A stretch of DNA of 64,000 nt from Spirosoma endophyticum. GTDB taxonomy: Bacteria; Bacteroidota; Bacteroidia; Cytophagales; Spirosomataceae. The notes beneath the pieces were generated by a model. The model did no database searches and had not been told where the DNA came from. It saw only the letters and a program-made list of their open reading frames with translations. Below are positions 19,369-29,418 of the stretch, in pieces (the stretch's first letter is position 1; each line of letters starts with the position of its first letter). The stretch is from contig NZ_FOLQ01000008.1 of assembly GCF_900112365.1 (NCBI RefSeq), positions 1 through 64,000 on the forward strand, read 5' to 3'. Made by a program: the position numbers and the translations under genes.

Positions 19369-19791
19369 CTTGTTTAATTTGGTTAAGTACTGTAACGTAT
19401 TACATGCAAAACTATAGTTATCTGATCTATTTCAAAATATTATTCTGAATTTTAATATTAAATAATTATAATATTTTGTATATACAATTAAATGAAGAAT
19501 AAATTACATTTTAATGTCAATTTTAGTCTATTTACGCACCGATTAAGTACATATACTTAATGGTTGAAGCTTGTGCCAGTGGCTATTGGTTGGTTGTTCG
19601 CTGGTAAAATAGGGGTGGTAGAAGAGGGGTTTAGACGAAATACATGTACTCAATAAAAAAGTAAGCACTCTTTAACGCAATTATGCCTTTGTTTCGCAAC
19701 TACCTAGGCAATTGCAAAACAAAGGCACAGAACAATGAGTAATTTCAGTAGCGAAGTATATAGCGCTAAAACTCCTGGGCAGATTGCTATA
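19369..19791. other. AT-rich intergenic region upstream of susC-like gene
   Basis: A 423-bp gap, strongly AT-rich at 19430-19520. It contains the susC-side promoter described separately. No open reading frame, RNA gene or clear hairpin was recognised in the rest. Confidence 0.5.
19407..19436 (-). promoter_or_regulatory. promoter of the SusC/SusD unit (TTTG-N18-TAGTTTTG)
   Basis: On the minus strand TTTG at 19436-19433 and TAGTTTTG at 19414-19407 match the Bacteroidota -33 and -7 elements with 18 bp between them. The -7 box ends 38 bp before the SusC start. Confidence 0.6.
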
Positions 19792-20316
19792 CTACCGCCT
19801 TATATACGTAGCATACAGGTTCGCTGACCCATAGCGTGAAGGCATTTCCTGCAATTTCTCAATCGAGGTAAAACCTGCCTTTTTAAATAAATTCGCCAGC
19901 GTATAATAACTAAGCGGGTAGGGGACCCAGGGATTGGCGACATCTGTATCATACTCGACAAGTAGTAGGCTGCCCGATTCGACAAGGTAGCCCTGTATTT
20001 TGTCAATCAACGTCCGTTTATCCTGAACGTAATGCAAAGAGTTGGCCATCAACAGGCCATCGATACGTTCGAACGGCCACTCGTCCCGGATAAAATCCTG
20101 GCAAACGGGTTGAATTGTAACGTCTTCGTACTTGCTGACAGTAGATAAAGAAGCCTTATTCATGTCAATGCCATAAATAAGACTACCCGGCTGGAGTAAG
20201 CTGGCCAGCGCACGCGTGAACAAACCTGTTCCGCAACCCAGGTCAGCCCACGTTGACGGTCTGGCCGGGTAACGTTCGTCGTGCTGGATCAGGGCTATAG
20301 CGTCGCGTAACTGCAT
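19792..20316 (-). CDS. class I SAM-dependent methyltransferase
   Basis: Cytoplasmic methyltransferase of 174 residues. SAM-binding motif I reads WADLGCGTGLFTRALA (residues about 23-38), motif II the acidic GIDMNKASL, and the post-motif DGLLMANSLHYVQD fits Methyltransf_11/25. The short C-terminus with YPLSYYTLANLFKKAGF is typical of small-molecule methyltransferases. It follows the amidohydrolase stop side by side on the same strand (27-bp gap downstream of that gene's end is on its start side). Acceptor substrate cannot be deduced. Confidence 0.85.
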   Translation of the reverse strand: MQLRDAIALIQHDERYPARPSTWADLGCGTGLFTRALASLLQPGSLIYGIDMNKASLSTVSKYEDVTIQPVCQDFIRDEWPFERIDGLLMANSLHYVQDKRTLIDKIQGYLVESGSLLLVEYDTDVANPWVPYPLSYYTLANLFKKAGFTSIEKLQEMPSRYGSANLYATYIRR

Positions 20317-20343
20317 GAGGTCAATAGATTCCCTGGTTTAGTA

Positions 20344-23300
20344 TCAGGGGCGCGTCAGTAATTGGTCGATGGGGAATACAACACCGTTCTTGATAACCTG
20401 CTCAACGTTCAGGGCATCCTTGATGTTCGTTAATGGATCACCGTTGACTATGACCAGATCCGCCAGTTTGCCCGGTTCTATGGAGCCTAGATCTTTGCTA
20501 ACCCCTACGGTTTCGGCGGCCCAGATCGTCGCTGAACGTAGCGCCTGATAGGGTGTTAGCCCCGCATCGACAAATACCTGCAACTCGGTATGCAGGCTCA
20601 AGCCGTAGGGCACAAACGGGCTATCGGTGCCGGTTGTTACGTGTGCGCCGGCATCGACCAGTGCTTTAACTCCTTTCTCCAGGTTGCCAAAATTGCTTAA
20701 ATAACCGGGACTCAGTTTCGCATACTGAGCCGAGCTGGCCTGAAGGGCATTGCTGTAGTCTTCGGAATAAAAAGCCTTGTATTGACGATTCTCGTAAAGT
20801 TTGGGATCTCTGGTGCCTAATACCGAAAAGCCACCCTGCAAGGAAGCCGTTGGCGTAATGTTCATGCCCGATTTGGCCAGCAGTTGAATCACGTCCTGAT
20901 AGCTCCGGTTCATGGCCGTAATTTTGGGCGAATACCCACGCCGACTTGTTCCGCCAATGTGTTCGACGGCGTCCACATCGTAGCGCATAGCCGGGAAAAT
21001 CTCGTGCGATGACACCGGCATCCCGTGTGCGTGGGCGAACGTAGTGATACGTTGCTGCATGGCGTCGGGCATTCGGACATACGTTTTAATCAGGTCGTAG
21101 CCCAGTCGGACGGAGCGGTTGAGTTCACGGTCGAGTTGTTCGTCGGAGTTGATGCTGGTGGCGGCTCCGTAATAAATCCGGGTACCGTCGGTCAGGCCAC
21201 CGGTAAAAAACTGGCGCGGGCCGGGGCGGGTGCCGCTTGCCCAGGACTCTTTTCGTTCGAGTGCATCGTAGGGATCGGCACCGGGTTCGCGCACCGACGT
21301 AATGCCGAACGACAGCCACAACCGACCGATTTTCTCGCCAACCATCGAATGCTGGTGCGTGTGCATCTCAAACAGACCCGGCATAACTGTCTTGTTCGAT
21401 GCATCGATTACTGTGCCGGTCCGACCAGCCTGGTGCGGAACAATGCTTCGAATCCGGTTTCCATCAATCACAATGTCCACGTTCTGACGATACGTATTGG
21501 TTGTTCCGTCGAACAATCGTCCGGCATGAATAACCAGTTGGGCGGTGGGCTGGCTGTTCTGCCAGGTTAACTCCATTGGATGCGATTCGATATGGCCATC
21601 AGTCAGGTACACCTGCTTCAGTGTTTCTGTGGCCAGAAACAGCAGACTTTTGGAGTCGCCGGTCCAACTGGGTGTATCGGATTGTTCAGTTGTTAATTGG
21701 CGAGGTTTGCCCGTAATTGAGCCATCGGCTTGTACGTCCGTCACATAGAGCAGACCGTCGAGCACATAAGCCATTTTCGTGCCGTCGGGCGACCAGACTG
21801 GGCCATTCTGCCCGCGCGTAGCGAGACTGTGAGCAGGGGCAGGTGATACGTAGCGGTCATTCTTGCCATCGAGTGAAAGCAGCAGTACTTCACTCACGCC
21901 CTCGCGGTAGCGCGAAGAATAAGGGTGAAGGGCCGATATGGCAATGGTTTTCCCATCCGCCGACCAGGTAGCCTGGCTCGGTACAAAGACTGATTCGTGG
22001 AGTTTCCGGGTTTTCGGTACAGTAACGTCAGCTGTATACGTAACATCGACGGTGTATAATGTGCTACGTCCCCAGGCATTGCGCGGATCACTCTGGTAAA
22101 AGGCCACCTTGCTTCCGTCGGGCGACCAGCTTGGATAGTGCAGATCATCCGTCATATCTGACAAAAGTTTATCTTCCCCCGTCTTCATATCTCGAATCCA
22201 CACATCCATATTGCCATTGCGATCAGAAACATAGGTGAGCTTTGTACCATCGGGTGACCAGTTCGGCTCAAGTTCCATCGTCGGCCCTTGTGTCAATCGC
22301 TGCGGGGTTTTCGATCCTTTGGCCAAAATCCATAAGTCTCCCAGTGCTGCAAAAGCAATTTGTTGGCCGTCGGGCGCGATGGTGGCCCCTTTTATACCCA
22401 GTACTTTTTGCGGGGTTTTTGCATCGAAGTCGTAGGTTTTACGTTTGTAGGTGTTTTTGGGCAGGGAAATAATGGCCTGAAACGGAATTGTCTGGGCCGT
22501 TGTGCTGCCCAGTTTGCGACGTTTCAGTAAACCATCTGCCGTATATAGGTATTCGTTCGCCGAGAACCAGCTTGCCCGAAACGGGAATACGTCTTCTGCT
22601 ACGTCGGTCAGCATCTGCATTTTACTGTCCGATACCGATACCGTAGCCAGACCACTTTGCGCATTTGTCAGGGCATTATAGAATACATGCGAACCCGTTG
22701 GTTGCCAACTTGGTCCGGCGAGTTTGGCGTTCGTCGGCGAAATGATTTTCTCAGTACCGCCTGGCGCTACTACATAGATACCTGGTGCATCGGTCCGGTC
22801 AGACGCAAACGCCACCTGCGTGCCATCGGGCGAAAAGGCGGGATTGAACTCATTCGCCGGATTGCTGGTGAGTTGGGTAAGTTTGCCATCGGCCAGCGTG
22901 AGTTGCCAGATGTCGTAGTTGCCGCTACGGTCCGATGAAAAAACGATCCGTTTGCCATCGGGCGACCAGTGCGGTTCGCGGTCGTCGTAAATACCGGTCG
23001 TCAGTTGTTTTGGCTTACCCCCGTTTTTAGAGACCATCCAGAGGTGATACCGGCCATCCCAGAAAGCGTGAAAAGCAACCTGCTGACCATCGGGCGACCA
23101 GCTTGGCTGGCGGCAGTCACCTAAATTATCGGTTATCGGGCGGGCTGTGCCACCACTGGCGGGAACGACCCAGATAGTACCCTGCAAATCAATGGCAATT
23201 TGCGATTTGTTGGGCGAAAGGTCGGCAGCCATGTTGGTGCCCTGCGTTACGTTTACCTGTATGGAGTCGATGCCAGCCGCTCTTATATGGGTCGTAAATA

Positions 23301-23364
23301 GGCAAACGAAGATGAGAAAGGGCACGGATGCGTTCCGCCAGACAGGTTCGTAAACGGTTTTCAT
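20344..23364 (-). CDS. exported PD40 beta-propeller-amidohydrolase fusion
   Basis: Secreted two-domain hydrolase of 1006 residues. After a signal peptide (FLIFVCLFTTHIRAAG) come TolB-like PD40 blades across about residues 40-620, each with the WSPDGxxxAF motif (for example EPHWSPDGKRIVFSSDR and EPNWSPDGTKLTYVSDR). The C-terminal amidohydrolase (about 630-1006) carries the HxH metal motif in MPGLFEMHTHQHSM, later metal-site candidates in SSHEIFP and AVEHIGG, and TGTDSPFVPYG near the end. It ends with the usual PGKLADLVIVNGDPL. Such fusions are common in Bacteroidota and are annotated as amidohydrolases of unknown, possibly peptide-like substrates. The Met used gives a normal signal peptide. 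Confidence 0.88.
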   Translation of the reverse strand: MKTVYEPVWRNASVPFLIFVCLFTTHIRAAGIDSIQVNVTQGTNMAADLSPNKSQIAIDLQGTIWVVPASGGTARPITDNLGDCRQPSWSPDGQQVAFHAFWDGRYHLWMVSKNGGKPKQLTTGIYDDREPHWSPDGKRIVFSSDRSGNYDIWQLTLADGKLTQLTSNPANEFNPAFSPDGTQVAFASDRTDAPGIYVVAPGGTEKIISPTNAKLAGPSWQPTGSHVFYNALTNAQSGLATVSVSDSKMQMLTDVAEDVFPFRASWFSANEYLYTADGLLKRRKLGSTTAQTIPFQAIISLPKNTYKRKTYDFDAKTPQKVLGIKGATIAPDGQQIAFAALGDLWILAKGSKTPQRLTQGPTMELEPNWSPDGTKLTYVSDRNGNMDVWIRDMKTGEDKLLSDMTDDLHYPSWSPDGSKVAFYQSDPRNAWGRSTLYTVDVTYTADVTVPKTRKLHESVFVPSQATWSADGKTIAISALHPYSSRYREGVSEVLLLSLDGKNDRYVSPAPAHSLATRGQNGPVWSPDGTKMAYVLDGLLYVTDVQADGSITGKPRQLTTEQSDTPSWTGDSKSLLFLATETLKQVYLTDGHIESHPMELTWQNSQPTAQLVIHAGRLFDGTTNTYRQNVDIVIDGNRIRSIVPHQAGRTGTVIDASNKTVMPGLFEMHTHQHSMVGEKIGRLWLSFGITSVREPGADPYDALERKESWASGTRPGPRQFFTGGLTDGTRIYYGAATSINSDEQLDRELNRSVRLGYDLIKTYVRMPDAMQQRITTFAHAHGMPVSSHEIFPAMRYDVDAVEHIGGTSRRGYSPKITAMNRSYQDVIQLLAKSGMNITPTASLQGGFSVLGTRDPKLYENRQYKAFYSEDYSNALQASSAQYAKLSPGYLSNFGNLEKGVKALVDAGAHVTTGTDSPFVPYGLSLHTELQVFVDAGLTPYQALRSATIWAAETVGVSKDLGSIEPGKLADLVIVNGDPLTNIKDALNVEQVIKNGVVFPIDQLLTRP

Positions 23365-23535
23365 AGAAGCGAGGAGGACAATAGGTTGATGAAGCGTGAC
23401 GTAGCAAAGGCAGACGTTTGCCTACTCAACCTACACCGTCGAGCCAAGACATCCAAGTAATGAGCCGATTTGGGACCCTACAAGCGGAAATTTCCTAAAA
23501 AAAACGTACTTATCCTTAAAAAAAGTCTACGGGTG

Positions 23536-23543
23536 TAGCTTTG
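23536..23543 (+). promoter_or_regulatory. -7 box of the pyrophosphatase gene (TAGCTTTG)
   Basis: TAGCTTTG fits the TAnnTTTG consensus and lies 84 bp before the chosen start at 23628. No clear -33 TTG is present at the expected spacing. Confidence 0.4.
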
Positions 23544-23627
23544 TACGTTGGGTTATGCAAGGTCAAATTCTATATTTGTGAGCAAACCTTTTTTCTAAAC
23601 CCATTTTATAACCTATTAACTAATCGC

Positions 23628-26309
23628 ATGAATTATAGTGTCTATTTAGTTCCCGTGTTGGGTATTATTGGCCTGGTAGTAATGTTTACGAAATTTCTTT
23701 GGGTTTCGCGTCAGGAAGCTGGCGATGCCCGGATGCAGGAAATTGCCGGATATATTGCTGATGGGGCAATTGCCTTCTTAAAAGCAGAGTGGCGTGTGCT
23801 CACGTATTTTGGTATTATCGTAGCGGTTCTGCTTGGTTACTCTGGTACATTAGTTGAAAACTCCAGCCCAGTTATTGGCCTTTCGTTCATTCTCGGCGCG
23901 TTTTTGTCGGCGCTGGCAGGTTACATTGGCATGAACATTGCCACAAAAGCGAACGTCCGTACGGCCCACGCTGCCCGAACTAGTCTAGCCCGCGCTCTGG
24001 ACGTATCCTTTACGGGTGGTTCAGTTATGGGTATCGGAGTTGCCGGTATTGCCGTTCTGGGACTTGGCAGTTTATTTATTGTTCTTTATCACTTATACGT
24101 TGGGGCCTCGGGCGACGTCAATGGACTTCCAATGGAGAAGGCTCTTGAGGTGCTGGCGGGTTTCTCGCTTGGTGCTGAGTCGATTGCCTTATTCGCTCGT
24201 GTGGGTGGCGGTATTTACACCAAAGCGGCCGACGTTGGTGCCGATCTGGTTGGTAAAGTGGAAGCGGGTATTCCCGAAGATGATCCACGTAACCCGGCTA
24301 CCATTGCCGATAACGTGGGCGATAACGTTGGAGACGTAGCGGGTATGGGAGCCGATTTGTTTGGTTCGTATGTCGCCACGATTCTGGCAACGATGGTACT
24401 TGGTCGTGAAATTCGGATTCCTGCGGATATGAATATCTACGGTCACGCACCGATTGTGCTGCCGATGATGATTGCTGGTCTGGGACTTATTTTCTCGATT
24501 ATCGCTACGTATTTCGTTCGTATTAAAAACGACAGCAGCAGCGTTCAGGCCGCGTTGAACCTGGGCAACTGGGCGTCTATTGGTATTACGTTGGTGGCGT
24601 CATACTTTCTGGTCAGAGCTTATCTGCCCGATATTACGATGGAAATCCGGGGTGTTGAGTTTGGCCGTATGGATGTGTTCTACGCGATCGTAACGGGTCT
24701 GGTTGTCGGCGCGTTGATGTCCATCATCACAGAATACTACACGGCTATGGGCCGTCGTCCGGTCATGTCGATCATCCGTCAATCGGCAACGGGTGCCGCT
24801 ACGAATATTATTGGCGGTCTAGCCGTCGGGATGGAATCGACGGTATTACCGATTCTGGTACTGGCCGCAGGTATTTATACGTCTTATCATTTTGCGGGTC
24901 TGTATGGCGTTGCTATCTCAGCCGCTGGTATGATGGCAACTACGGCCATGCAATTGGCTATCGACGCCTTTGGTCCCATCGCCGATAATGCCGGTGGTAT
25001 CGCCGAAATGAGTTACCTGCCCGAAGAAGTCCGTGGACGTACCGATATTCTCGATGCCGTTGGGAACACCACCGCTGCAACGGGAAAGGGGTTTGCTATT
25101 GCCTCTGCCGCGCTGACAGCGTTGGCCTTATTTGCGGCATTCGTCGGCATTTCGGGTATTTCGGCCATTGACATCTACAAAGCGGACGTATTGGCTGGAC
25201 TCTTCGTCGGTGCCATGATACCGTTTATTTTCTCGTCGCTGGCCATCGCTGCGGTCGGGCGAGCCGCTATGGCCATGGTGGAAGAAGTACGTCGCCAGTT
25301 CCGCGAAATTCCGGGCATTATGGAAGGAACCGGCAAGCCTGAATACGAAAAATGCGTAGCCATTTCGACGAAAGCATCCATTCGTGAGATGGTGCTACCG
25401 GGCGCTATTGCACTGACCGTGCCCGTTATTGTTGGGTTTATTTTTGGGCCTGAAGTACTGGGTGGTCTGCTGGCGGGTGTAACCGTGTCGGGTGTATTGA
25501 TGGGTATCTTCATGAACAACGCCGGTGGTGCGTGGGATAACGCCAAGAAGTCATTCGAAAAAGGCGTTCTGATCAACGGGGAGATGTACTACAAAAAATC
25601 GGAGCCACACAAAGCGTCGGTTACGGGCGATACGGTGGGAGACCCCTTCAAAGATACCTCTGGTCCATCGATGAACATCCTGATCAAACTGATGTCCATT
25701 GTCTCGCTGGTCATTGCGCCCTATATTGCCGTACAATCGACTGAAACACGAGGCTATAATGTTGAGGGTAAAGAAGCCGCTGGAACAGAAGTTCCGCTGG
25801 AAGAATCGACTGCCGCCGACAATGATAAAGTTAGTACGCCCAACGCCAAACTCGGTGAGTTCAGTATTCAGAAATTGACGAGTGGCATTGAGTTGAACAT
25901 TCCTGAGTTTGGTATCGAAAACAAGTTGCTGGCCTTTATCAAAAGCGATAAAGCAGTTGATAAAGAAACCTGGTTCGATTTCGATCGACTTTTATTCCAG
26001 ACAGGCAGCGCCACACTGGAGCCCCAATCGCAGGAGCAGTTGAAAAACATCAGTGAAATTCTGAAAGCTTATCCGAACGTGAACGTCAAACTCGGGGGCT
26101 ATACAGATAATACGGGCAATGTTGCCAGCAATTTAAAACTATCGCAGGACCGCGCCAATTCAGTACGTGTCGAACTAGAGAAAATGGGTATCGATAAAGA
26201 TCGCCTGGAGGCCGAAGGGTATGGCCAGGAGCACCCAGTTGCCTCAAACGACACTGAGGAAGGGCGTGCGCAAAATCGCCGGATTTCGATTCGGGTGACG
26301 AAGAAGTAA
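23628..26309 (+). CDS. hppA: K+-dependent membrane pyrophosphatase with C-terminal OmpA domain
   Basis: Ion-translocating inner-membrane pyrophosphatase that couples PPi hydrolysis to H+ or Na+ export. The start [16 protein letters not shown] at 23628 gives the family's first membrane helix. The substrate site is intact: [20 protein letters not shown] and [20 protein letters not shown], plus the second DNAGGIAEM site. [10 protein letters not shown] has Ala where K+-independent enzymes have Lys, so it should need K+. The pump part covers about residues 1-730. A linker leads to an OmpA-like domain (about 780-893) with [30 protein letters not shown] and NRRISIRV, the peptidoglycan-binding pattern. 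Ordinary HppA lacks this domain. Known mPPase structures place the C-terminus outside the cytoplasm, so tethering to the cell wall is plausible. Confidence 0.93.
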   Translation: MNYSVYLVPVLGIIGLVVMFTKFLWVSRQEAGDARMQEIAGYIADGAIAFLKAEWRVLTYFGIIVAVLLGYSGTLVENSSPVIGLSFILGAFLSALAGYIGMNIATKANVRTAHAARTSLARALDVSFTGGSVMGIGVAGIAVLGLGSLFIVLYHLYVGASGDVNGLPMEKALEVLAGFSLGAESIALFARVGGGIYTKAADVGADLVGKVEAGIPEDDPRNPATIADNVGDNVGDVAGMGADLFGSYVATILATMVLGREIRIPADMNIYGHAPIVLPMMIAGLGLIFSIIATYFVRIKNDSSSVQAALNLGNWASIGITLVASYFLVRAYLPDITMEIRGVEFGRMDVFYAIVTGLVVGALMSIITEYYTAMGRRPVMSIIRQSATGAATNIIGGLAVGMESTVLPILVLAAGIYTSYHFAGLYGVAISAAGMMATTAMQLAIDAFGPIADNAGGIAEMSYLPEEVRGRTDILDAVGNTTAATGKGFAIASAALTALALFAAFVGISGISAIDIYKADVLAGLFVGAMIPFIFSSLAIAAVGRAAMAMVEEVRRQFREIPGIMEGTGKPEYEKCVAISTKASIREMVLPGAIALTVPVIVGFIFGPEVLGGLLAGVTVSGVLMGIFMNNAGGAWDNAKKSFEKGVLINGEMYYKKSEPHKASVTGDTVGDPFKDTSGPSMNILIKLMSIVSLVIAPYIAVQSTETRGYNVEGKEAAGTEVPLEESTAADNDKVSTPNAKLGEFSIQKLTSGIELNIPEFGIENKLLAFIKSDKAVDKETWFDFDRLLFQTGSATLEPQSQEQLKNISEILKAYPNVNVKLGGYTDNTGNVASNLKLSQDRANSVRVELEKMGIDKDRLEAEGYGQEHPVASNDTEEGRAQNRRISIRVTKK

Positions 26310-26343
26310 GATCATTTTACCGTTAAATAAAGCTTTTTACCTG

Positions 26344-26377
26344 AAAGTCAGTCTTTTAATAAGGCTGGCTTTTTTTC
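26344..26377 (+). terminator. Rho-independent terminator after hppA
   Basis: AAAGTCAGTC and GGCTGGCTTT form a 10-bp stem (two G-U pairs) with a 10-nt loop, followed by seven T. It lies 35 bp past the stop. Confidence 0.8.
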
Positions 26378-26471
26378 TTTAAGGTTTGTGCTAAAGTCGG
26401 CTTGATGGCCAGAACGAGTAAAACTGAGAATTTGGAAATCAAACAGTAGTCACTACTAAACCCTTTTAATC

Positions 26472-26744
26472 ATGCCTAAATACGTAATTGAACGGGAGAT
26501 TCCCGGTGCGGGTAAGCTATCTGCGGACGAACTGAAAGGTATCTCGCAAACCTCCTGTGGGGTGTTAGTGAATATGGGGCCACAAATTCAGTGGTTACAG
26601 AGCTATGTGACAGGCGACAAAATCTATTGTATATATATTGCGCCCAACGAAGAAATGGTTCGTGAACATGCAAAACAAGGTGGCTTCCCTGCCAATTCTG
26701 TCAGTGAAGTATCTACGATTATTGATCCAACGACGGCCGAGTAA
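26472..26744 (+). CDS. DUF4242 (SCO4226-like) protein
   Basis: Small cytoplasmic protein of 90 residues belonging to DUF4242. Typical features are MPKYVIEREIPGAGKLS at the start, then a ferredoxin-like pattern with YVTGDKIYCIYIAPNEEMVR and EHAKQGGFPANSVSEV. One member, Streptomyces SCO4226, binds nickel; whether this one does is unknown. It lies between two terminators and so is probably transcribed alone. Confidence 0.85.
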   Translation: MPKYVIEREIPGAGKLSADELKGISQTSCGVLVNMGPQIQWLQSYVTGDKIYCIYIAPNEEMVREHAKQGGFPANSVSEVSTIIDPTTAE

Positions 26745-26750
26745 CGTGTA

Positions 26751-26790
26751 AAAAAGCCGCCCGAATGTATGATATTCGGGCGGCTTTTTT
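26751..26790. terminator. bidirectional terminator
   Basis: AAAAAGCCGCCCGAAT pairs with ATTCGGGCGGCTTTTTT around a 7-nt loop. A runs and T runs on the two sides serve both the DUF4242 gene and the convergent membrane-fusion gene. Confidence 0.9.
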
Positions 26791-26809
26791 ACAGTCAGAG
26801 TTGTAGTTC

Positions 26810-28042
26810 TTAGTTGCCTAACGCATTATAAATCAGCAGTTGATTGGTTGTTACAACGCGATCGCCAGGGGCCAGGCCGCCTGCCAGGTATGTCTTCTGG
26901 CCAATAGTTTTATAGATGTTTACCTCACGCACGATTGGCTGGTTTTCTTTATTGACCATCACCACAAAATTTCGGTTTTTGTCGAAAACAACGGCCCCGG
27001 CGGGAATCGCAATACGTTGGTCGTGGCCAGCGTAACTAACACTTACATTGGCAAACATTTCGGGCTTTAGCCGGTAATCAGCATTGTCGAGTGTAACACG
27101 TACTTTCAGGGTTTTGCTGTCAGCGTCCAGTACGTTGAAGATCTTGTCAATTTTACCCCGGAAAATTTTGTCCGGATATGAGATAGTTGTAATCGTAGCC
27201 TGATCACCCTCGTGTACGTTGGCTAAGTCAGACTCATATACGTTCGCCAAAACCCAGACATGATCGAGGTTAGAGACAGTGAATAAGTTTTCCGGGTCAT
27301 CGGAGCGAAGTTCCATGCCTTGAGATGCTGTCTTTTCAACGACAAACCCACTCATTGGAGCTTTCACCAAATAAACTGAACCCAATCCACCAACAATCTG
27401 GCGTCGCTCGGTTACCCGATTCACTTCACCTTTGGCCGCCTGCAACTGTTCCTGACTGGCCACCAGATCGCGTTGCGAACTCAGGCCGGCCTTGGTCATG
27501 TCTTCTGTTACCTGCTGATTTTTCTGCGCTACCGCTAACTGACCTCGGGCGGCAACGGCCTGTTGCTCCAAGTCGGCCAGATCGCCCGACCGTATCACCG
27601 CCAGGATTTGCCCTTTTTTTACATAATCACCTAAATCGGCTTTGAGCGTTTCAATGTGGCCTCCTACTAATGGAAACACCTTGACTACCTGATCCTGGTT
27701 GAAGGTGATTTTGCCAGTTAGATTTAACTCATTTTTAGCATTCTCTAACCTGGCCGTATCGAAGGTTGCCGTTGCGAGTAATTTGGTATCCTGCTTCGAT
27801 TTGGTAAGTGGAGTTTCATCGGTTTTTGCTGAACTACCACAACTACTTAGGCCAGCCACAAGCAAGAGACAAGCTAAAGCAGCAACTGCCCGGTATCGCA
27901 GGATTTGGCCAACTGAGTCTTTTGCTACGTGTACCAGCAAGCCAAACGAATGATTCTGTACGTTGGTCAAGTGTTTATTGGGAGTAAGCTCCAGTCGATT
28001 TCGGAGTTGGGGTGAAGAGACTATAAGAGGATATTTTTTCAT
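26810..28042 (-). CDS. RND efflux periplasmic adaptor (membrane fusion protein), lipoprotein
   Basis: Adaptor subunit of a CusB/CzcB-like tripartite efflux system. A lipoprotein signal (LACLLLVAGLSSC) ends near residue 68, followed by the barrel-sandwich/lipoyl half-motifs (VVKVFPLVGGHIETLKADLG, then KAPMSGFVVEKTASQG), a short alpha-hairpin (about 165-225), the beta-barrel (HVWVLANVYESDL) and the membrane-proximal domain (LAPGDRVVTTNQLL). Unusual points: about 47 residues precede the signal segment with no internal Met, so the true start may be a non-ATG codon; and neither the RND pump nor an outer-membrane channel is encoded nearby. CusA/CzcA genes normally adjoin, so the partner must be elsewhere or the gene is an orphan. 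Confidence 0.85.
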   Translation of the reverse strand: MKKYPLIVSSPQLRNRLELTPNKHLTNVQNHSFGLLVHVAKDSVGQILRYRAVAALACLLLVAGLSSCGSSAKTDETPLTKSKQDTKLLATATFDTARLENAKNELNLTGKITFNQDQVVKVFPLVGGHIETLKADLGDYVKKGQILAVIRSGDLADLEQQAVAARGQLAVAQKNQQVTEDMTKAGLSSQRDLVASQEQLQAAKGEVNRVTERRQIVGGLGSVYLVKAPMSGFVVEKTASQGMELRSDDPENLFTVSNLDHVWVLANVYESDLANVHEGDQATITTISYPDKIFRGKIDKIFNVLDADSKTLKVRVTLDNADYRLKPEMFANVSVSYAGHDQRIAIPAGAVVFDKNRNFVVMVNKENQPIVREVNIYKTIGQKTYLAGGLAPGDRVVTTNQLLIYNALGN

Positions 28043-28189
28043 TGTGTCTTAAGTACCCTGCTTATCTGTATTCAAACGTTATCGGCACACGGTTAAAACG
28101 ATAGCTCATTGGGTGTACAAAAGTCAACATAGCTAATTAAAGGCTTCTTAAACCAGAATTAAAAGGTAGTTAAACCCACTAAAAAGACG

Positions 28190-28225
28190 TAACCCCCGCT
28201 GGATCTATAGATCCAGCGGGGGTTA
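28190..28225 (-). terminator. 36-bp perfect palindrome, probable terminator
   Basis: A perfect inverted repeat with arms TAACCCCCGCTGGATC and GATCCAGCGGGGGTTA around TATA. It lies 37 bp beyond the stop of the YtxH gene at 28262-28633 and is followed on the minus strand by a weak T-rich stretch. Confidence 0.7.
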
Positions 28226-28261
28226 CTTTTCAGAGACGTTGAGTAAATCGGGTAATCGTAC

Positions 28262-28633
28262 TTATGCTTTAACTGACGACTGAGCGTTGTCAACACCAGC
28301 TTTGGCATCGTCGGCTAACTCGTCAACCTTATTGTTATAGGTTTCCTTAGCTTCTTCCTTGTTTTTGTCGAAAGTTGCTTCGGCCTGACCTTTGTATTGA
28401 TTATACTGTTCTTTTGCTTTGTCAGTATACTGACTGACCTGACTCTTAGCTTGGTCAAGGCCTTCTTTAACCTGAGAAACCCCTTTCTCCCATTGGTCTT
28501 TCAGGTCGCCGGTACGCTTGTTAGCTTCTTCGGTCAGTTTATCGCGTGTTTCCTTGCCGCTACGTGGGGCTGTCAGAATGCCAATAACAACGCCTGTAAT
28601 GATACCGGTTAGAAAATCTCTTGTGCTTCTCAT
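28262..28633 (-). CDS. YtxH domain protein
   Basis: Small protein of 123 residues with one N-terminal membrane segment (FLTGIITGVVIGILTAPRSG) and the YtxH motif APRSGKETRDKL. The rest is a long, charged, Lys/Glu/Gln-rich coiled region (KEGLDQAKSQVSQYTDKAKE). YtxH proteins are associated with general stress in Bacillus; function otherwise unknown. A second YtxH gene lies 50 bp upstream on the same strand, so they may form an operon. Confidence 0.85.
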   Translation of the reverse strand: MRSTRDFLTGIITGVVIGILTAPRSGKETRDKLTEEANKRTGDLKDQWEKGVSQVKEGLDQAKSQVSQYTDKAKEQYNQYKGQAEATFDKNKEEAKETYNNKVDELADDAKAGVDNAQSSVKA

Positions 28634-28683
28634 TGGTTTGTGTATTTTTAGGTGAGTGTCAACTACTTTCAGGTAAGTAGTAT

Positions 28684-28935
28684 TTATTGCTTAATCTTAC
28701 GTTTTGCCTGGCCAACTAGTTCCTCGGTTTTACCGGAAGCTGTATCAATGTAGTCGTTGTATTGGCTTTTGATGCTATCTAAACCCGACTGAAGCTGGTC
28801 CTGAAGATCTTTGAAGAAAGAATCTGACTCAGACGAGATACGTTTCCGTGTTTTAGTGCCACTTTCGGGAGCAAGAAGAATGCCTACAACTGCGCCAACG
28901 GCTAATCCTACTAATATACCTGGTAGTGATTTCAT
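28684..28935 (-). CDS. YtxH domain protein
   Basis: The Met at 28935 (MKSLPGILVGLAVGAVVGIL) is chosen because YtxH proteins begin directly with the membrane helix; the longer frame to 28977 adds a non-conserved leader. The motif LLAPESGTKTRKRI follows the helix, and the tail (about 50 residues) is predicted helical. First gene of the probable YtxH pair. Confidence 0.85.
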   Translation of the reverse strand: MKSLPGILVGLAVGAVVGILLAPESGTKTRKRISSESDSFFKDLQDQLQSGLDSIKSQYNDYIDTASGKTEELVGQAKRKIKQ

Positions 28936-28977
28936 GATGTTTAACTTTTGTGAATGACTATGTACAAACAATGACAA

Positions 28978-29418
28978 CTTTATAGAAAATTCTGTACCAC
29001 GAATAAAAAAAAATGATAAGTGGTTGTTGTTGAGTTAATTGGGGGTACTTCCTGGGTTCCAGTGAGAAAGCCTTATTGAGGAGTTTTCTCTACAAGGACG
29101 TCCACGTTTTACGCAATTCTCCCCGGATAGTTATTTAGCACGCTTCCTGTTGCCAGGATCTTTTTACTGGTGATAACAGCTAGATAGTCGATGCTCAATT
29201 CCACCTGTTTTGAATATCTACCAAGTAAACAGGCCAAAAATAAAAATCCCCGCGCTCAACTTGGCGCAGGGATTCCGTACCCACCGTAACTTGTACTTAA
29301 CCTAAAATGCGTTTTGCGGGAGTTTCCGCACCTAAACCGACTTGTTCGTTAGGTATACTTTGTATTACTATGCGACATTAATACAATGTCACGTACTGTC
29401 TTTGTGTTAAAGCCTTCT
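28978..29418. other. intergenic region, no gene seen apart from a terminator
   Basis: About 440 bp between the YtxH pair and the lmo0937-type gene. A hairpin at 29245-29274 is annotated separately. The rest, including a weak GCGGGAGTTTCCGC hairpin near 29316, shows no coding pattern that I can support. Confidence 0.4.
29236..29274 (-). terminator. terminator downstream of lmo0937-type gene
   Basis: On the minus strand AATCCCTGCGCC folds with GCGCGGGGATT and is followed by TTTTTATTTTT. It lies about 145 bp after the small gene's stop. Confidence 0.65.
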
